The notes: generated by a model not told the origin, from the letters alone. A DNA stretch of 64,000 nucleotides from Siphonodentalium dalli (GCA_032622095.1 CP136061.1:5468734-5532733), one strand, 5' to 3'; numbered from the stretch's first letter, positions 51,154 through 63,726 are shown. Made by a program: numbers and translations.

Positions 51154-53934
51154 TATACTTCCATATTTTAATATGGACGTATATTGTTATTCAATTTATT
51201 ATTTTTTTCCAATATTATTTATTATACTAAGCAATTTTATAACCCTTATATCTCAGGAAGTATGAGAGATAGAGCGCTGGATTTTGGTATGTTTATAGCC
51301 CTATGATAGTTGTAGTGCATCGGGCTATATAGGATTTTGTCCTAACTTGATTTGCAGAGTTATCTCCCTTTATGTGTAAAACTGGGGGTTGCAGTATCTC
51401 GAAAAGTATGAATAGCAGCAACTTGAAATTTGGACCGTATGTACAACTCAGTATGCCCTATTGTGTCCATGCATTACAATTTATGTCCGAGCTTTCCATA
51501 CAGAGTTGTCGCCCATGATTCGCAAAATTCGATTTATTTCATATCCTGTGTCCGCCTATAACATTCAAGGTAGCCAGATATGAGGGCTTCTATGCAGTTA
51601 CTTATTAGCAACTTGCTATGAAAATAAGTTTTGAACAGGAACGGACTTATATTTTTGGGGTTTGGGTGGGGGCAAAATTTTCGCAATTTTTTTTTTCGAT
51701 GATTTCAACTATTTTTACTGTCGTGTATCTATAGGGTGTACTAATGATCCTCCTGAAAGAATTTTGTAAATCGGTTGAGAAATGTCCAAGTTACAGACCA
51801 TCGAAAATTGTATTCATACATCGATTGAGGAGAAAGTGCTTGTGGACAAAACTCCTCCTAGACGACGCACGCGAACTGGATTTGGTCTATGTGAGCGTGT
51901 TATCCATAGAAAGAAGACGAAATGGTGCAATTTTGACGAAGATCCAAAAAAACATTGGTCCATATTAGGGAGGGGGCAAAAATTGTCATATTTTTTTGGT
52001 CTCCGATTTGAACCAAAATTGTTGTGAAGTATCTATAAGATGTACCGAGTGACATTATGAGTGAATTTTGTGAATCGGTTGAAAAATGTAGAAATTGTGG
52101 CCTCTTCATTTTTTTCAAGTTTACAGAAGATGCACTATGAATTCAAATTCCTTCAACCAATCGTCAATTGTTTAGTGTCATTCGGTAGGGAATTTATAAT
52201 ACTTTTTAAACGATTACCGACTTGCCTTATTATGTCGATGGAAGCCAGATATAATCGAAATGTATGTACTGAACAGCATTAATATAGGTCTATATAGTAG
52301 AATATCGCCACAATATCTTACTAGAACCCTACTAAATATTAAAGGGGCATCAAATGCGAACACAATGACGCAAAAATTAGCTCGATATCTCGAAGATTGG
52401 CCGAGATATGGCGACTTTTCTACACGCATCACCTAATTCCGAGGCAAGGGTGGGGGTCACACCAGAACGTTCCAACTGAACACAGAAATGTCAATAAACC
52501 ATACTATCGACATACCAATCAATTCCGTGCGAATCCCTTATTATACTTCCATATTTTAATATGGAAGTATATTGTTATTCAATTTATTATTTTTTTCCAA
52601 TATTATTTATTATTATTATACTAAGCAATTTTATAACCCTTATATCTCAGGAAGTATGTGAGATAGAGCGCTGGATTTTGGTATGTTTATAGCCCTATGA
52701 TAGTTGTAGTGCATCGGGCTATATAGGATTTTGTCCTAACTTGATTTGCAGAGTTATCTCCCTTTATGTGTAAAACTGGGGGTTGCAGTATCTCGAAAAG
52801 TATGAATAGCAGCAACTTGAAATTTGGACCGTATGTACAACTCAGTATGCCCTATTGTGTCCATGCATTACAATTTATGTCCGAGCTTTCCATACAGAGT
52901 TGTCGCCCATGATTCGCAAAATTCGATTTATTTCATATCCTGTGTCCGCCTATAACATTCAAGGTAGCCAGATATGAGGGCTTCTATGCAGTTACTTATT
53001 AGCAACTTGCTATGAAAATAAGTTTTGAACAGGAACGGACTTATATTTTTGGGGTTTGGGTGGGGGCAAAATTTTCGCAATTTTTTTTTTCGATGATTTC
53101 AACTATTTTTACTGTCGTGTATCTATAGGGTGTACTAATGATCCTCCTGAAAGAATTTTGTAAATCGGTTGAGAAATGTCCAAGTTACAGACCATCGAAA
53201 ATTGTATTCATACATCGATTGAGGAGAAAGTGCTTGTGGACAAAACTCCTCCTAGACGACGCACGCGAACTGGATTTGGTCTATGTGAGCGTGTTATCCA
53301 TAGAAAGAAGACGAAATGGTGCAATTTTGACGAAGATCCAAAAAAACATTGGTCCATATTAGGGAGGGGGCAAAAATTGTCATATTTTTTTGGTCTCCGA
53401 TTTGAACCAAAATTGTTGTGAAGTATCTATAAGATGTACCGAGTGACATTATGAGTGAATTTTGTGAATCGGTTGAAAAATGTAGAAATTGTGGCCTCTT
53501 CATTTTTTTCAAGTTTACAGAAGATGCACTATGAATTCAAATTCCTTCAACCAATCGTCAATTGTTTAGTGTCATTCGGTGGGGAATTTATAATACTTTT
53601 AAACGATTACCGACTTGCCTTATTATGTCGATGGAAGCCAGATATAATCGAAATGTATGTACTGAACAGCATTAATATAGGTCTATATAGTAGAATATCG
53701 CCACAATATCTTACTAGAACCCTACTAAATATTAAAGGGGCATCAAATGCGAACACAATGACGCAAAAATTAGCTCGATATCTCGAAGATTGGCCGAGAT
53801 ATGGCGACTTTTCTACACGCATCACCTAATTCCGAGGCAAGGGTGGGGGTCACACCAGAACGTTCCAACTGAACACAGAAATGTCAATAAACCATACTAT
53901 CGACATACCAATCAATTCCGTGCGAATCCCTTAT
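51154..53934 (+). repeat. Array D, two further units
   Basis: Units start at 51154 (1388 bp, with an imperfect H' hairpin) and 52542 (1393 bp). They match the first D array closely. The unit at 51154 has one extra T near 52201-52207 and a shorter (ATT)n after its hairpin. Confidence 0.92.
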
Positions 53935-54594
53935 TATACTTCCATATTTTAATATGGAAGTATATTGTTATTCAATTTATTATTTTTTTCCAATATTATT
54001 TATTATTATTATACTAAGCAATTTTATAACCCTTATATCTCAGGAAGTATGTGAGATAGAGCGCTGGATTTTGGTATGTTTATAGCCCTATGATAGTTGT
54101 AGTGCATCGGGCTATATAGGATTTTGTCCTAACTTGATTTGCAGAGTTATCTCCCTTTATGTGTAAAACTGGGGGTTGCAGTATCTCGAAAAGTATGAAT
54201 AGCAGCAACTTGAAATTTGGACCGTATGTACAACTCAGTATGCCCTATTGTGTCCATGCATTACAATTTATGTCCGAGCTTTCCATACAGAGTTGTCGCC
54301 CATGATTCGCAAAATTCGATTTATTTCATATCCTGTGTCCGCCTATAACATTCAAGGTAGCCAGATATGAGGGCTTCTATGCAGTTACTTATTAGCAACT
54401 TGCTATGAAAATAAGTTTTGAACAGGAACGGACTTATATTTTTGGGGTTTGGGTGGGGGCAAAATTTTCGCAATTTTTTTTTTCGATGATTTCAACTATT
54501 TTTACTGTCGTGTATCTATAGGGTGTACTAATGATCCTCCTGAAAGAATTTTGTAAATCGGTTGAGAAATGTCCAAGTTACAGACCATCGAAAA
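53935..54594 (+). repeat. Array D, truncated unit before E2
   Basis: This unit ends at the same base as the truncated unit at 46876-47535 and is followed by E2, so the D/E junction was duplicated rather than made twice. Confidence 0.9.
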
Positions 54595-56823
54595 TTAAAT
54601 AATTTGGCTAATGAAGGAGCATGGGAGAGGATGAAGCATAACCGGGGCGGCGACGAAACCATGCTGGGTAATGATACCAGGTCGGGGTGGTGAGACCAGG
54701 CCGAAGGTGGTGAGACCAGGCTGACCGGTGGCGGATGTAAACGGCAGATTTAGCAAAAAAAAAACAAACAAAAAAAACAAGTCCAGCGGTATAATATTTT
54801 TGTTGCATATTCCGAATGGGGAGAGTGGTGCGGACCGAATTTTACCACTGGCAAGTTTTTTGTCCCAATCGTTACCGGTCTACGGCATGTACAAGAAAAT
54901 TACCTATTTTTGGCGCCAAATCCAAACGGGCTAATTGGTGAGCAAGGTTAATGCAGGAGCAGGTACTGCGGTATCGCGTAGGTAGGCCCCCAAAGTGTGA
55001 TAGCTCTGCTATAATAGCAAACTGTCAAACAGCGAGTGATCTTCCGGTCGGTTCAGACTTTTTGCAAATTCCAACGAAAATCAAAGGGGGAAAAATTGTC
55101 TAAAAATCAAACATCGAGACAAAAAAATTTTGAATAGTGGATATGATAGATAGTACCCAAACGCAACTTATCGATGTCTGCTTAATTTGCGCTAAGGTAC
55201 CAGGTTTACTAGTGGCGAGGCTTTATAATGTTAACAAGTATATTTAAGTGCTGTATCACTAAGCTATTTTTCTCGCCAAATCCGACCGGGTTAATGACGG
55301 AGCAATGTAATGCAGGAGCCGGTTCGTTGATATATTGTTGGTAACATCCTAAAGTTTGACCGCTCTACTTACAAAGCAAACCGACCAACGGAAAGCTCGT
55401 GTTCAGGTGGGTGCATATTGGCAATTTCCAACAAAAATCAAAAGTTCAAAAATTCTTGAAAAAAATAAAATATGGAGATAAAATTTTGCTGACGAGTGGA
55501 TGTGATAGGGGATATCAACGCCCAACACTGGTGCGATTGCTTAAGTTTCAGAACAAAGGATCCACTCGTGGCGACGATATATAGCGTAATGCGTAGTACA
55601 TGCATAGGAACACAGCCTACATCGATATATGGCAAAAGTCGAAATTCAAGCAGGCTAATGAAGGAGTGAGTCAAATGCGTGAACATGTGCCTCAGTTTAC
55701 CATATATACATCCTGGAAGTTTGACTGTTGTATAAAAGCAATCCGTCTAACGGAGAACGCGCATCGGTTGGTCGAGGCTTTTGGCAACTTCAAGTAAATC
55801 TTGCAAAGAAATACATGAAGAAATCGAGATAAAGCAAATTGGATGTGGTCGGTACTATCCACGTGCAAATTCGATGATTTTTTTTTACTTTTCAAATGAA
55901 TGCGCAATGAGTTAATCAGGATTAAGTGACCGATAGATATTACATGTATTCACTTATCATGTAGAAAAATACTCCCGGATGACTGTATACACATAGGAAA
56001 ATTAATGTGAAGGGTTAACAATATGATTATCTCTTTAAATAACAAGTTTTGAAATAGTTTTGTGGGTACAAAATAATAAATATGAATTGAAGACCCATGT
56101 CCAGAAAGACTTCTATCAGCTAATGTTGAATTTTTTCGAATATTTTATTATGAGATGTTAATTGGGACAAGTTCTTGATTTATTTTTAGAACAGCCCTGG
56201 TCACTGGTAACAGTAACCACTATTGTTCGTTAGCTAAACAACCACACATTATTAGACCAGAAGATATTCGAAATGAAATCAATAATAAACAATAGAATCA
56301 TTTCCGGACAGAATTCTTGACTCATATTTAATATTTTATACCCTGATAACTATATAATACATTAAGAATAGGGCTATAGATATGTGTAGATCAGGGTTAG
56401 GCTTAATGTTAACGTTATGGTCAGGATATGGTTTATAAATTGGGTTAGAATTGTGGATATTGTTAATGATAAAATTGTGACGGTGTCAGTTATGCAAAGG
56501 ATTTGGTTGTGGTTACGCTTGTATGTATGACTAAACTCACTGAAAGAGTTATGGTAATGGTCCAAGGTACGGCTATGGATATGGTTTGCATGAGGGCAAT
56601 GTATTTGGTAAGGGTATTTTATTGGGTTAGAGTTAAGTGCTGTGGATAGGGCTGTGGAAATGGTTATGATTATGGATTGGCTACCAATATTAGGGTTATG
56701 GAGTGGTTTATGTGTAAGGATTGGATAGGGTTGGGTAGATGATTAAATTATGGATGGTGATCGGGGATGGGGAATTTATATGGAAGTATCAAAATTCTGC
56801 AGGCCAGAATTTTAACCCTCTAG
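54595..56823 (+). mobile_element. Segment E2, second copy of E
   Basis: Offset 7058-7059 bp from E1 and almost identical. The A-tract (54755-54777) is broken by two C residues. The GGGTTA-rich tract is at 56369-56748, ~360-bp family markers at 54918, 55278 and 55642, hairpin from 56791 and CTAG at 56820-56823. After CTAG comes (TTA)n and a C unit, not a D unit as after E1. Confidence 0.45.
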
Positions 56824-56841
56824 TTATTATTATTATTATAC

Positions 56842-58581
56842 TGGACACTTTTGCAACCCTTATTACTCGAAAAGTACCAGGAGTAGCACACTAAAACTTG
56901 GTACGTATCTTGGGATCAAAGAGTTGTATGCCATCGTCGCATAACGAATATTGTCCGCGTTTTCCCCGAGGAGTTATCTCCCTTTATTTGAAAAAATGTC
57001 ATTTTATTATCTCGGAAATTATAAGAAGCAGAGCATCGAAAATTAGACCGTATGCACATCTCGATATGCACTACTGCCCACGGGCATAAAAACTTGGGTC
57101 CGCCCTTTCCCTGAAGAGTTACCGCCCATAGTTGGCAAACCTCTATTTTATTGTACTCTGCTGTCCTCCCGTATCATTCCAGATAACTGTATTTGGTTTT
57201 TGTAGTCGTGTTGACCGTTGTCAGCTTAGTCCGAGGAAGAAAATTTGACAGGGTTGGACATATATTTTTACACTGGGGTGGGGGCAATATTTTCGCAATT
57301 TTTTTTTATTATTGACATTCATCTATTTAAGTATGTAGATTCCCTGAACGAAAACAAACCCATACCGGAAAGGATTTTTGTAATCCGAGAAGAAATGCAA
57401 GAGTTACGGGCCCTCAAAGTTTGCAAGTGTCGGTCCCATGTGCTTGTGACCCTATCTCCTCCGAAGATGTCGAACTTTGGATGTCGTCTGATATCCCAGT
57501 GCGTGCGGTCTGAAGAGAGCACGCGATGGGCCAAATTTTGCCAGTGTCGGTTCAGTGTTGTGGGTCAGGGGAGGGGTGGTCCGGGGTACCAATTTTGTAT
57601 TCTTCTCCGAATCGGATGAAACTTGGAATATAACATCCATACCGCCAACCGATCTAGAAACTGAAAGAATTTCGAAAATCCATTGAAAAATGTCAGAGTT
57701 GTGGGCCTTCAAACAATGCAAATTTGGCCCCATATGCTTGTGATCACATCTCCTCCGAAGATGTCAAACTTTGGATGTCAACTGATACGCCAATGCGTGC
57801 GGTCTGAAGAGAGCACGCGATGAGCCAAATTTTGCCAGTGTCGGTTCAGTGTTGTGGGTCAGGGGAGGGGTGGTCCGGGGTACCAAAATTTATTTCGTCT
57901 CCGAATCATATGAAACTTGATATATAACATATACCATACACGTTGATCATAAAACTGAAAACAGATTGTAAATCCGTTAAAAAATGGCGGAGATTTGGGC
58001 CCTCAAACTTTGAATGTGGGCCCGTATTCTTTCCAATAAACAAAATGTTATTCGTCTCTGAATCAGACAAAATTTATAACAAATAATCAATGTAAGTAGC
58101 TGATCACAATACTCAAAACAATTTTTAAATCCATTGGAAAATAACGGAGTTACGGGCTCTCAAAATTCGCATTTTGGGCCGGGTTTGACTATTTCCCAAT
58201 CCCGTCACCCAATTTCGAGGCAGGGGTGGGGTCACTCCCAAACACTTGAGATCAACCCACACATGTTAAGGGAAAGATATAATCATCCTAATTCATATTT
58301 TCCGTCCCTTAACTGCGATTTATTGAGCTCATGATTTGCCCTATTATTATACTTCCATGGTGTAACCAAGGAAGTATATTGTTTTTCTACTGCGGCCGTT
58401 TTCTGTTTAATTGGAAATACTCAGAAACTAATGGGAGGAGGACCGCGAAATCTCTAGCGAATGTAGGCATCTAAGGTCTACTAAAAATAATGCTATCCGG
58501 ATGTTGGTCCAATATATTTTGACAGAGTTATGGCCCTTTTTCGATTATTTTTCATTATTATTATTATTATTATTATTATAC
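56842..58581 (+). repeat. C unit, 1740 bp
   Basis: Full C unit with H hairpin at 58348. It is 7 bp shorter than array C units, accounted for by two fewer ATT triplets and one T. It belongs to the same C lineage as the unit at 40975. Confidence 0.93.
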
Positions 58582-59356
58582 TGGACACTTTTGCAACCCT
58601 TATTACTCGAAAAGTACCAGGAGTAGCACACTAAAACTTGGTACGTATCTTGGGATCAAAGAGTTGTATGCCATCGTCGCATAACGAATATTGTCCGCGT
58701 TTTCCCCGAGGAGTTATCTCCCTTTATTTGAAAAAATGTCATTTTATTATCTCGGAAATTATAAGAAGCAGAGCATCGAAAATTAGACCGTATGCACATC
58801 TCGATATGCACTACTGCCCACGGGCATAAAAACTTGGGTCCGCCCTTTCCCTGAAGAGTTACCGCCCATAGTTGGTAAACCTCTATTTTATTGTACTCTG
58901 TTGTCCTCCCGTATCATTCCAGATAACTGTATTTGGTTTTTGTAGTCGTGTTGACCGTTGTCAGCTTAGTCCGAGGAAGAAAATTTGACAGGGTTGGACA
59001 TATATTTTTACACTGGGGTGGGGGGCAATATTTTCGCAATTTTTTTTTATTATTGACATTCATCTATTTAAGTATGTAGATTCCCTGAACGAAAACAAAC
59101 CCATACCGGAAAGGATTTTTGTAATCCGAGAAGAAATGCAAGAGTTACGGGCCCTCAAAGTTTGCAAGTGTCGGTCCAGTAGTGTGGGTCAGGGGAGGGG
59201 TGGTCTGCGGTACCAATTTTTAATTCTTCTCCGAATCATATGAAATTTGGGATATAACAGAAATATGTCTATCCAAATGTAATTCGCGAACTATGAACGA
59301 ATGTTGTACAAGCTCACATCTCATTCCCCAAACTATCCGTTACTTATTCATAAAAG
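58582..59356 (+). repeat. Truncated, deleted C unit before B3
   Basis: Same deletion junction as 37411-38184 (GTGTCGGTCC to AGTAGTGTGGG near 59175), followed by the same diverged stretch. Its shared structure shows that partial C plus B was copied as one block. Confidence 0.87.
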
Positions 59357-60031
59357 TCATATTATGCTACACGCGAAACGGAGATAACTTTTGGGGAATC
59401 CAGAGTCCAAAACGGATCGAAATCGCCCTGTTCCAGAAAAGTCGTTCATTTTGTTTTCACTTTTTGAAAAAGGCTCCAATATTTCAACCAAAACTTTTGG
59501 ACTTAGAACATTATTTTTTTCTCAGTCAAGTGAAAAGAGCTCTTCAAAATAATTCCGCTTATATATATAATATATATTATCTATATATACGCCAAAAATT
59601 TGTCACTCCCCTCTCTCCTTCCTCCGGCTACCCCATCCCCCGTGGGATGGAACCTACCTCCGATTCGAATATACCCGTCTTGCCGCGGACCAGTCTCAAT
59701 CGTCTACCATAGAACTGATAGAACGCCCGTCGAATTCCAACAATCATTTCCAGAGTGGTATATTGGTATGAGTACATATCGGAGCCGTTATAAAGCAAAT
59801 AACTTGGATTTTAATATAAACCCACCTATTCGTAAATTGTGTAGCCCATGGTGTGTGGTAAATTATCATTTTATCGTGTAGAGTGTATCATGAGCTATCT
59901 GCGTGCGTGCATTTCACTTTTGTATTTTCTTTCGCATCTTCAACGCATTGCATATCATATACAACCAAACAAAATACAAACATTACATTAATTTGGTCAA
60001 ACAAGCCTTCGTTATACGGTGTATATTTCTA

Positions 60032-60265
60032 CTAACGTAATGACGACGTATAGCCAATTATTCCGTTTGCGATAACAACGATAAACACATAGAAACATGC
60101 AAACATCATCAGTTTCGTAAGATCAATTTGTATATTGTTATAAACCGTAGTATACTGCTGATAGACATTCAATTCTTTCCGTGAGTATATGTCTGCCGAA
60201 TTGGAAATGACTCCTTTTATACTTTCGCAAACTAAAACACCACTGATAGTTTCGTACTCCGTCAT
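60032..60265 (-). CDS. 77-codon ORF, second copy
   Basis: Same frame and translation as 38860-39093. Its presence reflects block duplication of B2/B3 and is not independent evidence for coding. Confidence 0.2.
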   Translation of the reverse strand: MTEYETISGVLVCESIKGVISNSADIYSRKELNVYQQYTTVYNNIQIDLTKLMMFACFYVFIVVIANGIIGYTSSLR

Positions 60266-60586
60266 TTAAGTCTTGTCAAAAAAGCAAACGTGAAACAACC
60301 GCTCATTATTCCTACCATAAAGGAATCTACTTATAGAGAACGCTCTTTTCTGTTCGATTACGTTCAAACTATTTGTGTGTTGTTGTTAATCACTCATTAT
60401 ATTCTTCGGACCGAACGTTCATTAAGCGCGCTTCATGTTATATATGCGAAAACCGACCCACGTGTTTATTGTTTTATATCCGATTCAATAACACATTTTA
60501 CATTATCTTTAGTTTGGTATTATTCGTATTTGATGATTAAAATACACCAAAACATGTTAAAAATAAAAAATACAAAAAGATAATTT

Positions 60587-60663
60587 GACGGGATTCGAAC
60601 TCACGTCGCAATAAAACACAAACTGAATGTTTGACGCTCTCACCTCTGGGCTACGCACTGCGC
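60587..60663 (-). pseudogene. tRNA-like unit 1 of B3
   Basis: A box TAGCCCAGAGG (60643-60653), B box 60591-60600, anticodon-like loop CATTC. It differs from its B2 counterpart at that loop (B2 has CCTTC). Confidence 0.58.
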
Positions 60664-60857
60664 TGTTAATTTATAAGAAAATATATTAGTATTAAATATA
60701 TAGGCATATAACTGTGTATATTTAAACTTTATATTCAAATTGATTGAAATCGAATATAAAAAGCATCTTTACATTATCTTTAGTTTGGTATTATTCGTAT
60801 TTGATGATTAAAATACACCAAAACATGTTAAAAATAAAAAATAAAAAAAGATAATTT

Positions 60858-60934
60858 GACGGGATTCGAACTCACGTCGCAATAAAACGCAAACTGAGGG
60901 TTTGACGCTCTCACCACTGGTCTACGGACTGCGC
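60858..60934 (-). pseudogene. tRNA-like unit 2 of B3
   Basis: A box TAGACCAGTGG (60914-60924), B box 60862-60871, anticodon-like loop CCCTC. It differs from B2 unit 2 in the A box/D loop (AGTGG for AATGG) and has TTTGCG for TTTGTG after the arm. Confidence 0.58.
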
Positions 60935-62103
60935 TGTTAATTTATAAGAAAATATATTAGTATTAAATATATAGGCATATAACTGTGTATATTTAAACTG
61001 TATATCCAAACTGATTGAAATGCGTGACTATATATATATACCCCTTTCCGCTATACGGGGAACAGGAAAATGCACCTATTCTTCCCACCAAATCCAAAAG
61101 GGCTAATTAAAGAGCAAGGTAATGTAGCAGGTACATTTGGATATTCTATTCACGCCCCCCCCCCAAATCTTGACCGCTATACTTCAAATTCAAACATCGA
61201 GATAATTTTTTTTGACGAGTACATCTGATAGCTAGTGTTCACGCGCATCTAGAGCGCAATTTTCTAATTTTCAGATGGAACGGTTTACTCGTGACAACGC
61301 TATATATCATAAATATGTATACTTCTGTAGTCTATCACTAGCCGATTTTTAGCCCCAAATCCAAACGGGCCGATGTAGGAGCGAGTTTAATGCGGTGGTA
61401 CATAAGCCGGTATACTGTAGGTATGACTCTAAAATTTGACCTCTCTAATATAAACGCAACCTGCTCAAGGGAGTGTTTGTGTCGGGTGGGTTCAGATTTG
61501 GAAAATTCCACCGAAGATCAAATGGGCAAAATTACTCCGAAAATCATATATTGAGATAAAAACTTTTCGATGAGTGGATGTGATAAGTAGTATATATACG
61601 CAAGATTAGTACACTTTTTAATAATTTATATTGAACGGTTTAACCCTGGTAGCGTATAACGTTGTGACGGGTGATATATATTACTCAAATTCAAACCCTC
61701 TCTTCATGACGCAAATTCAAACGGACTTAGCAAGAAGCAAGGCAAATGCATGAATATGCTCACCGATATACTATATAGGTATGTCCGCTCTACTGTAAAA
61801 GTAACCTATTGTCACGATTTGACCTGTCCAAAACACTCCCCGGACAAAAGTTTTCCTAGGTATAAAATTTCGTCGAAATCCGATCGTTTTACTCGATTTG
61901 ACCTTGAACTTACCATTTCGAATGTCAATGTCAGGTCGGGGTCACGACTTGACCCGCCCAAAAGACTCCCAGGACAAAAGTACCCCTAGGTATCAAATTT
62001 CGTGGAAATCCGCATGTTTTACCCGATTTGACCTTCGATTGACCATTTTGAAGGTCAGGTCGGGACGGGATGGGATGGGATGGAATACCATGGAAGTATA
62101 TCT

Positions 62104-62127
62104 GATTCCATGGAATCTGACCTCTAG
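62104..62127 (+). other. Palindrome plus CTAG end of B3
   Basis: GATTCCATGGAATC, six bases, CTAG, then TTATTATTATTATTC. Third copy of this end. Confidence 0.7.
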
Positions 62128-63458
62128 TTATTATTATTATTCTTCTTAGCAATTTTATAATGAGCATAGCTCAGTCAATACAAGAGTTAGAAAGCTAAAA
62201 CTTTGAATGTATATATATGTATACAAACTCTAGTGCTTAGGCCTATTGAGAATCATGTCCTCACTTGATTTGCAGAGTTATCTCCCTCTATGTGAAAAAT
62301 TGGTGTTTTCAGAACTCCGAAAATATAAGGAGTACAGCACTGAAATTTGGTCGATAGATACATCTTGATATCGACTGAATCGTGAGCACATCAAAAACTT
62401 TGTCCGTCTTTCCTCTCCAGAGTTATCTCCCATATATATGTCAACCTCGAAATGTTCTGATCGCCTGTTCTCACATAGCAAGAAAGATAGCTGGATTTAG
62501 TTTCTATGCTAGTGCTGGCCGTTGTCAATATACTTCACAAAAATAATTTGGACAGGGTCGGACATACATTTTTTGGTTAGGGTGGGGGCGAAATTTTCGC
62601 AATTTTATTTTTGCGATGATTTCAACCATTTTTACTACCATGTATCTTTAGGACGTACTAATGATCCTCCTGAAAGAATTTTGTAAATCGGTTGAGAAAT
62701 GTCCAAGTTACAGACCATCGAATATTGTATTCATACATTGGCTGAGGAGAAAGTGGTTGTGACCACAACTCCTCATAGACGACGCACATGAGCAGGATTT
62801 GGTTTATGTGAGCGTGTTATTCATAGAGAGAAGACGAACTGGTGCAATTTTTACCAAGATCCAAAAATATTTGTCCCTATTAGGGAGGGGGGCAAAAATT
62901 GTCATTTTTTTATCGTCTCAGATTCGAACCAAAATTGTTGTGAAGTATCTATAGGACGTTCTGAGAGTACTCAAGAAAGAATTTTGTAAATCGGTTGAAA
63001 AATGTAGAAATTTTGGCCCATTAATTCTTATCAAGTTTACAGAAGATGCACTATGGATTTAAATTCCTACAACCAATCGTCACTTTTTTGGTGTCATTCG
63101 ATGGGGAATTTCTAGTACTTCTAAACGATTACCTACTTGCCGTATTATGTCGATGGAAGCCAGAGATAATCGAAATGTATATACTGAACAGCATACATAT
63201 AGGCCTATATATAGTAGAATATCGCCACAATATCTTACTAAAACCCTACTATATAATAAAGGGGCATCAATTGCGAACACAATCACGCAAAAATTAGCTC
63301 GATATCTCGAAAATTGGCCGAGATATGGTGACTTTTCTACCCGCGTCACCCAATTCCGAGGTATGGGTGGGGGTCACACCAGAACGTTCCAACTGAACAC
63401 AGAAATGTCAAGAAACCATAATATCGACATACCAATCAATTCCGCGCGATTTCATTAT
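62128..63458 (+). repeat. Diverged D-type unit
   Basis: Starts (TTA)n-TTCTTCTTAGCAATTTTATAATG and follows the D order: GATTTGCAGAGTTATCTCCCTC, a second GAGTTATCTCCC near 62411, the GATCCTCCTGAAAGAATTTTG block near 62662 and the CCGAGGTATGGGTGGGGGTCAC end. Substitutions are spread through it, so it is an older copy that escaped the homogenisation seen elsewhere. Confidence 0.85.
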
Positions 63459-63487
63459 TATACTTCCATGTTTTACATGGAAGTATA
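63459..63487 (+). repeat. H'' hairpin (29 nt), third hairpin type
   Basis: Perfect arms TATACTTCCATGT and ACATGGAAGTATA with a TTT loop, followed by TTG. Same outer arms as H and H', different but paired inner stem. A single copy. Confidence 0.9.
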
Positions 63488-63519
63488 TTGTTTTTGTGAT
63501 TTTTATTTTTCTCTATTAT

Positions 63520-63726
63520 TATACTTCCATGGTGTAACCAAGGAAGTATATTGTTTTTCTACTGAGGTCGTTTTCCGTTTATTTCGAAATACTCAGAAAC
63601 TGATTGCAGTAGGAACGCGAAATCTCTAGCGAATGTAGGCATCGAAGGTTTACTACATATAATGGTATCCGGATTTCCGCCCAATGTTTCTTGGCGGAGT
63701 TATGGCCCTTTTGCGATTATTTTTCA

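Larger units (their letters stand above)
59357..62127 (+). mobile_element. Segment B3, candidate Helitron-like tail
   Basis: A 2771-bp copy, nearly identical to B2. Differences include a 10-base C-run near 61155, CCCAGGAC for CCCCGGAC near 61968, and changes within the tRNA-like units. Family markers lie at 61090, 61357 and 61713. The end palindrome is at 62104-62117 and CTAG at 62124-62127. It is followed by (TTA)n and a diverged D unit. Confidence 0.5.

Noticed and set aside
50673-51230. 185-codon frame, the longest in the window
   Set aside because: Close D units are interrupted in the same frame, and the frame reads through the H' hairpin and T-rich leader. It is better explained as chance.
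25353-60934. Functional tRNA genes
   Set aside because: Pol III boxes are present, but acceptor arms do not pair and the T stem is imperfect, so tRNA-derived repeats are more likely.
24445-62127. Autonomous Helitron with Rep/helicase
   Set aside because: No open frame long enough for a Rep-helicase protein exists in any B or E segment. Only non-autonomous status could apply.
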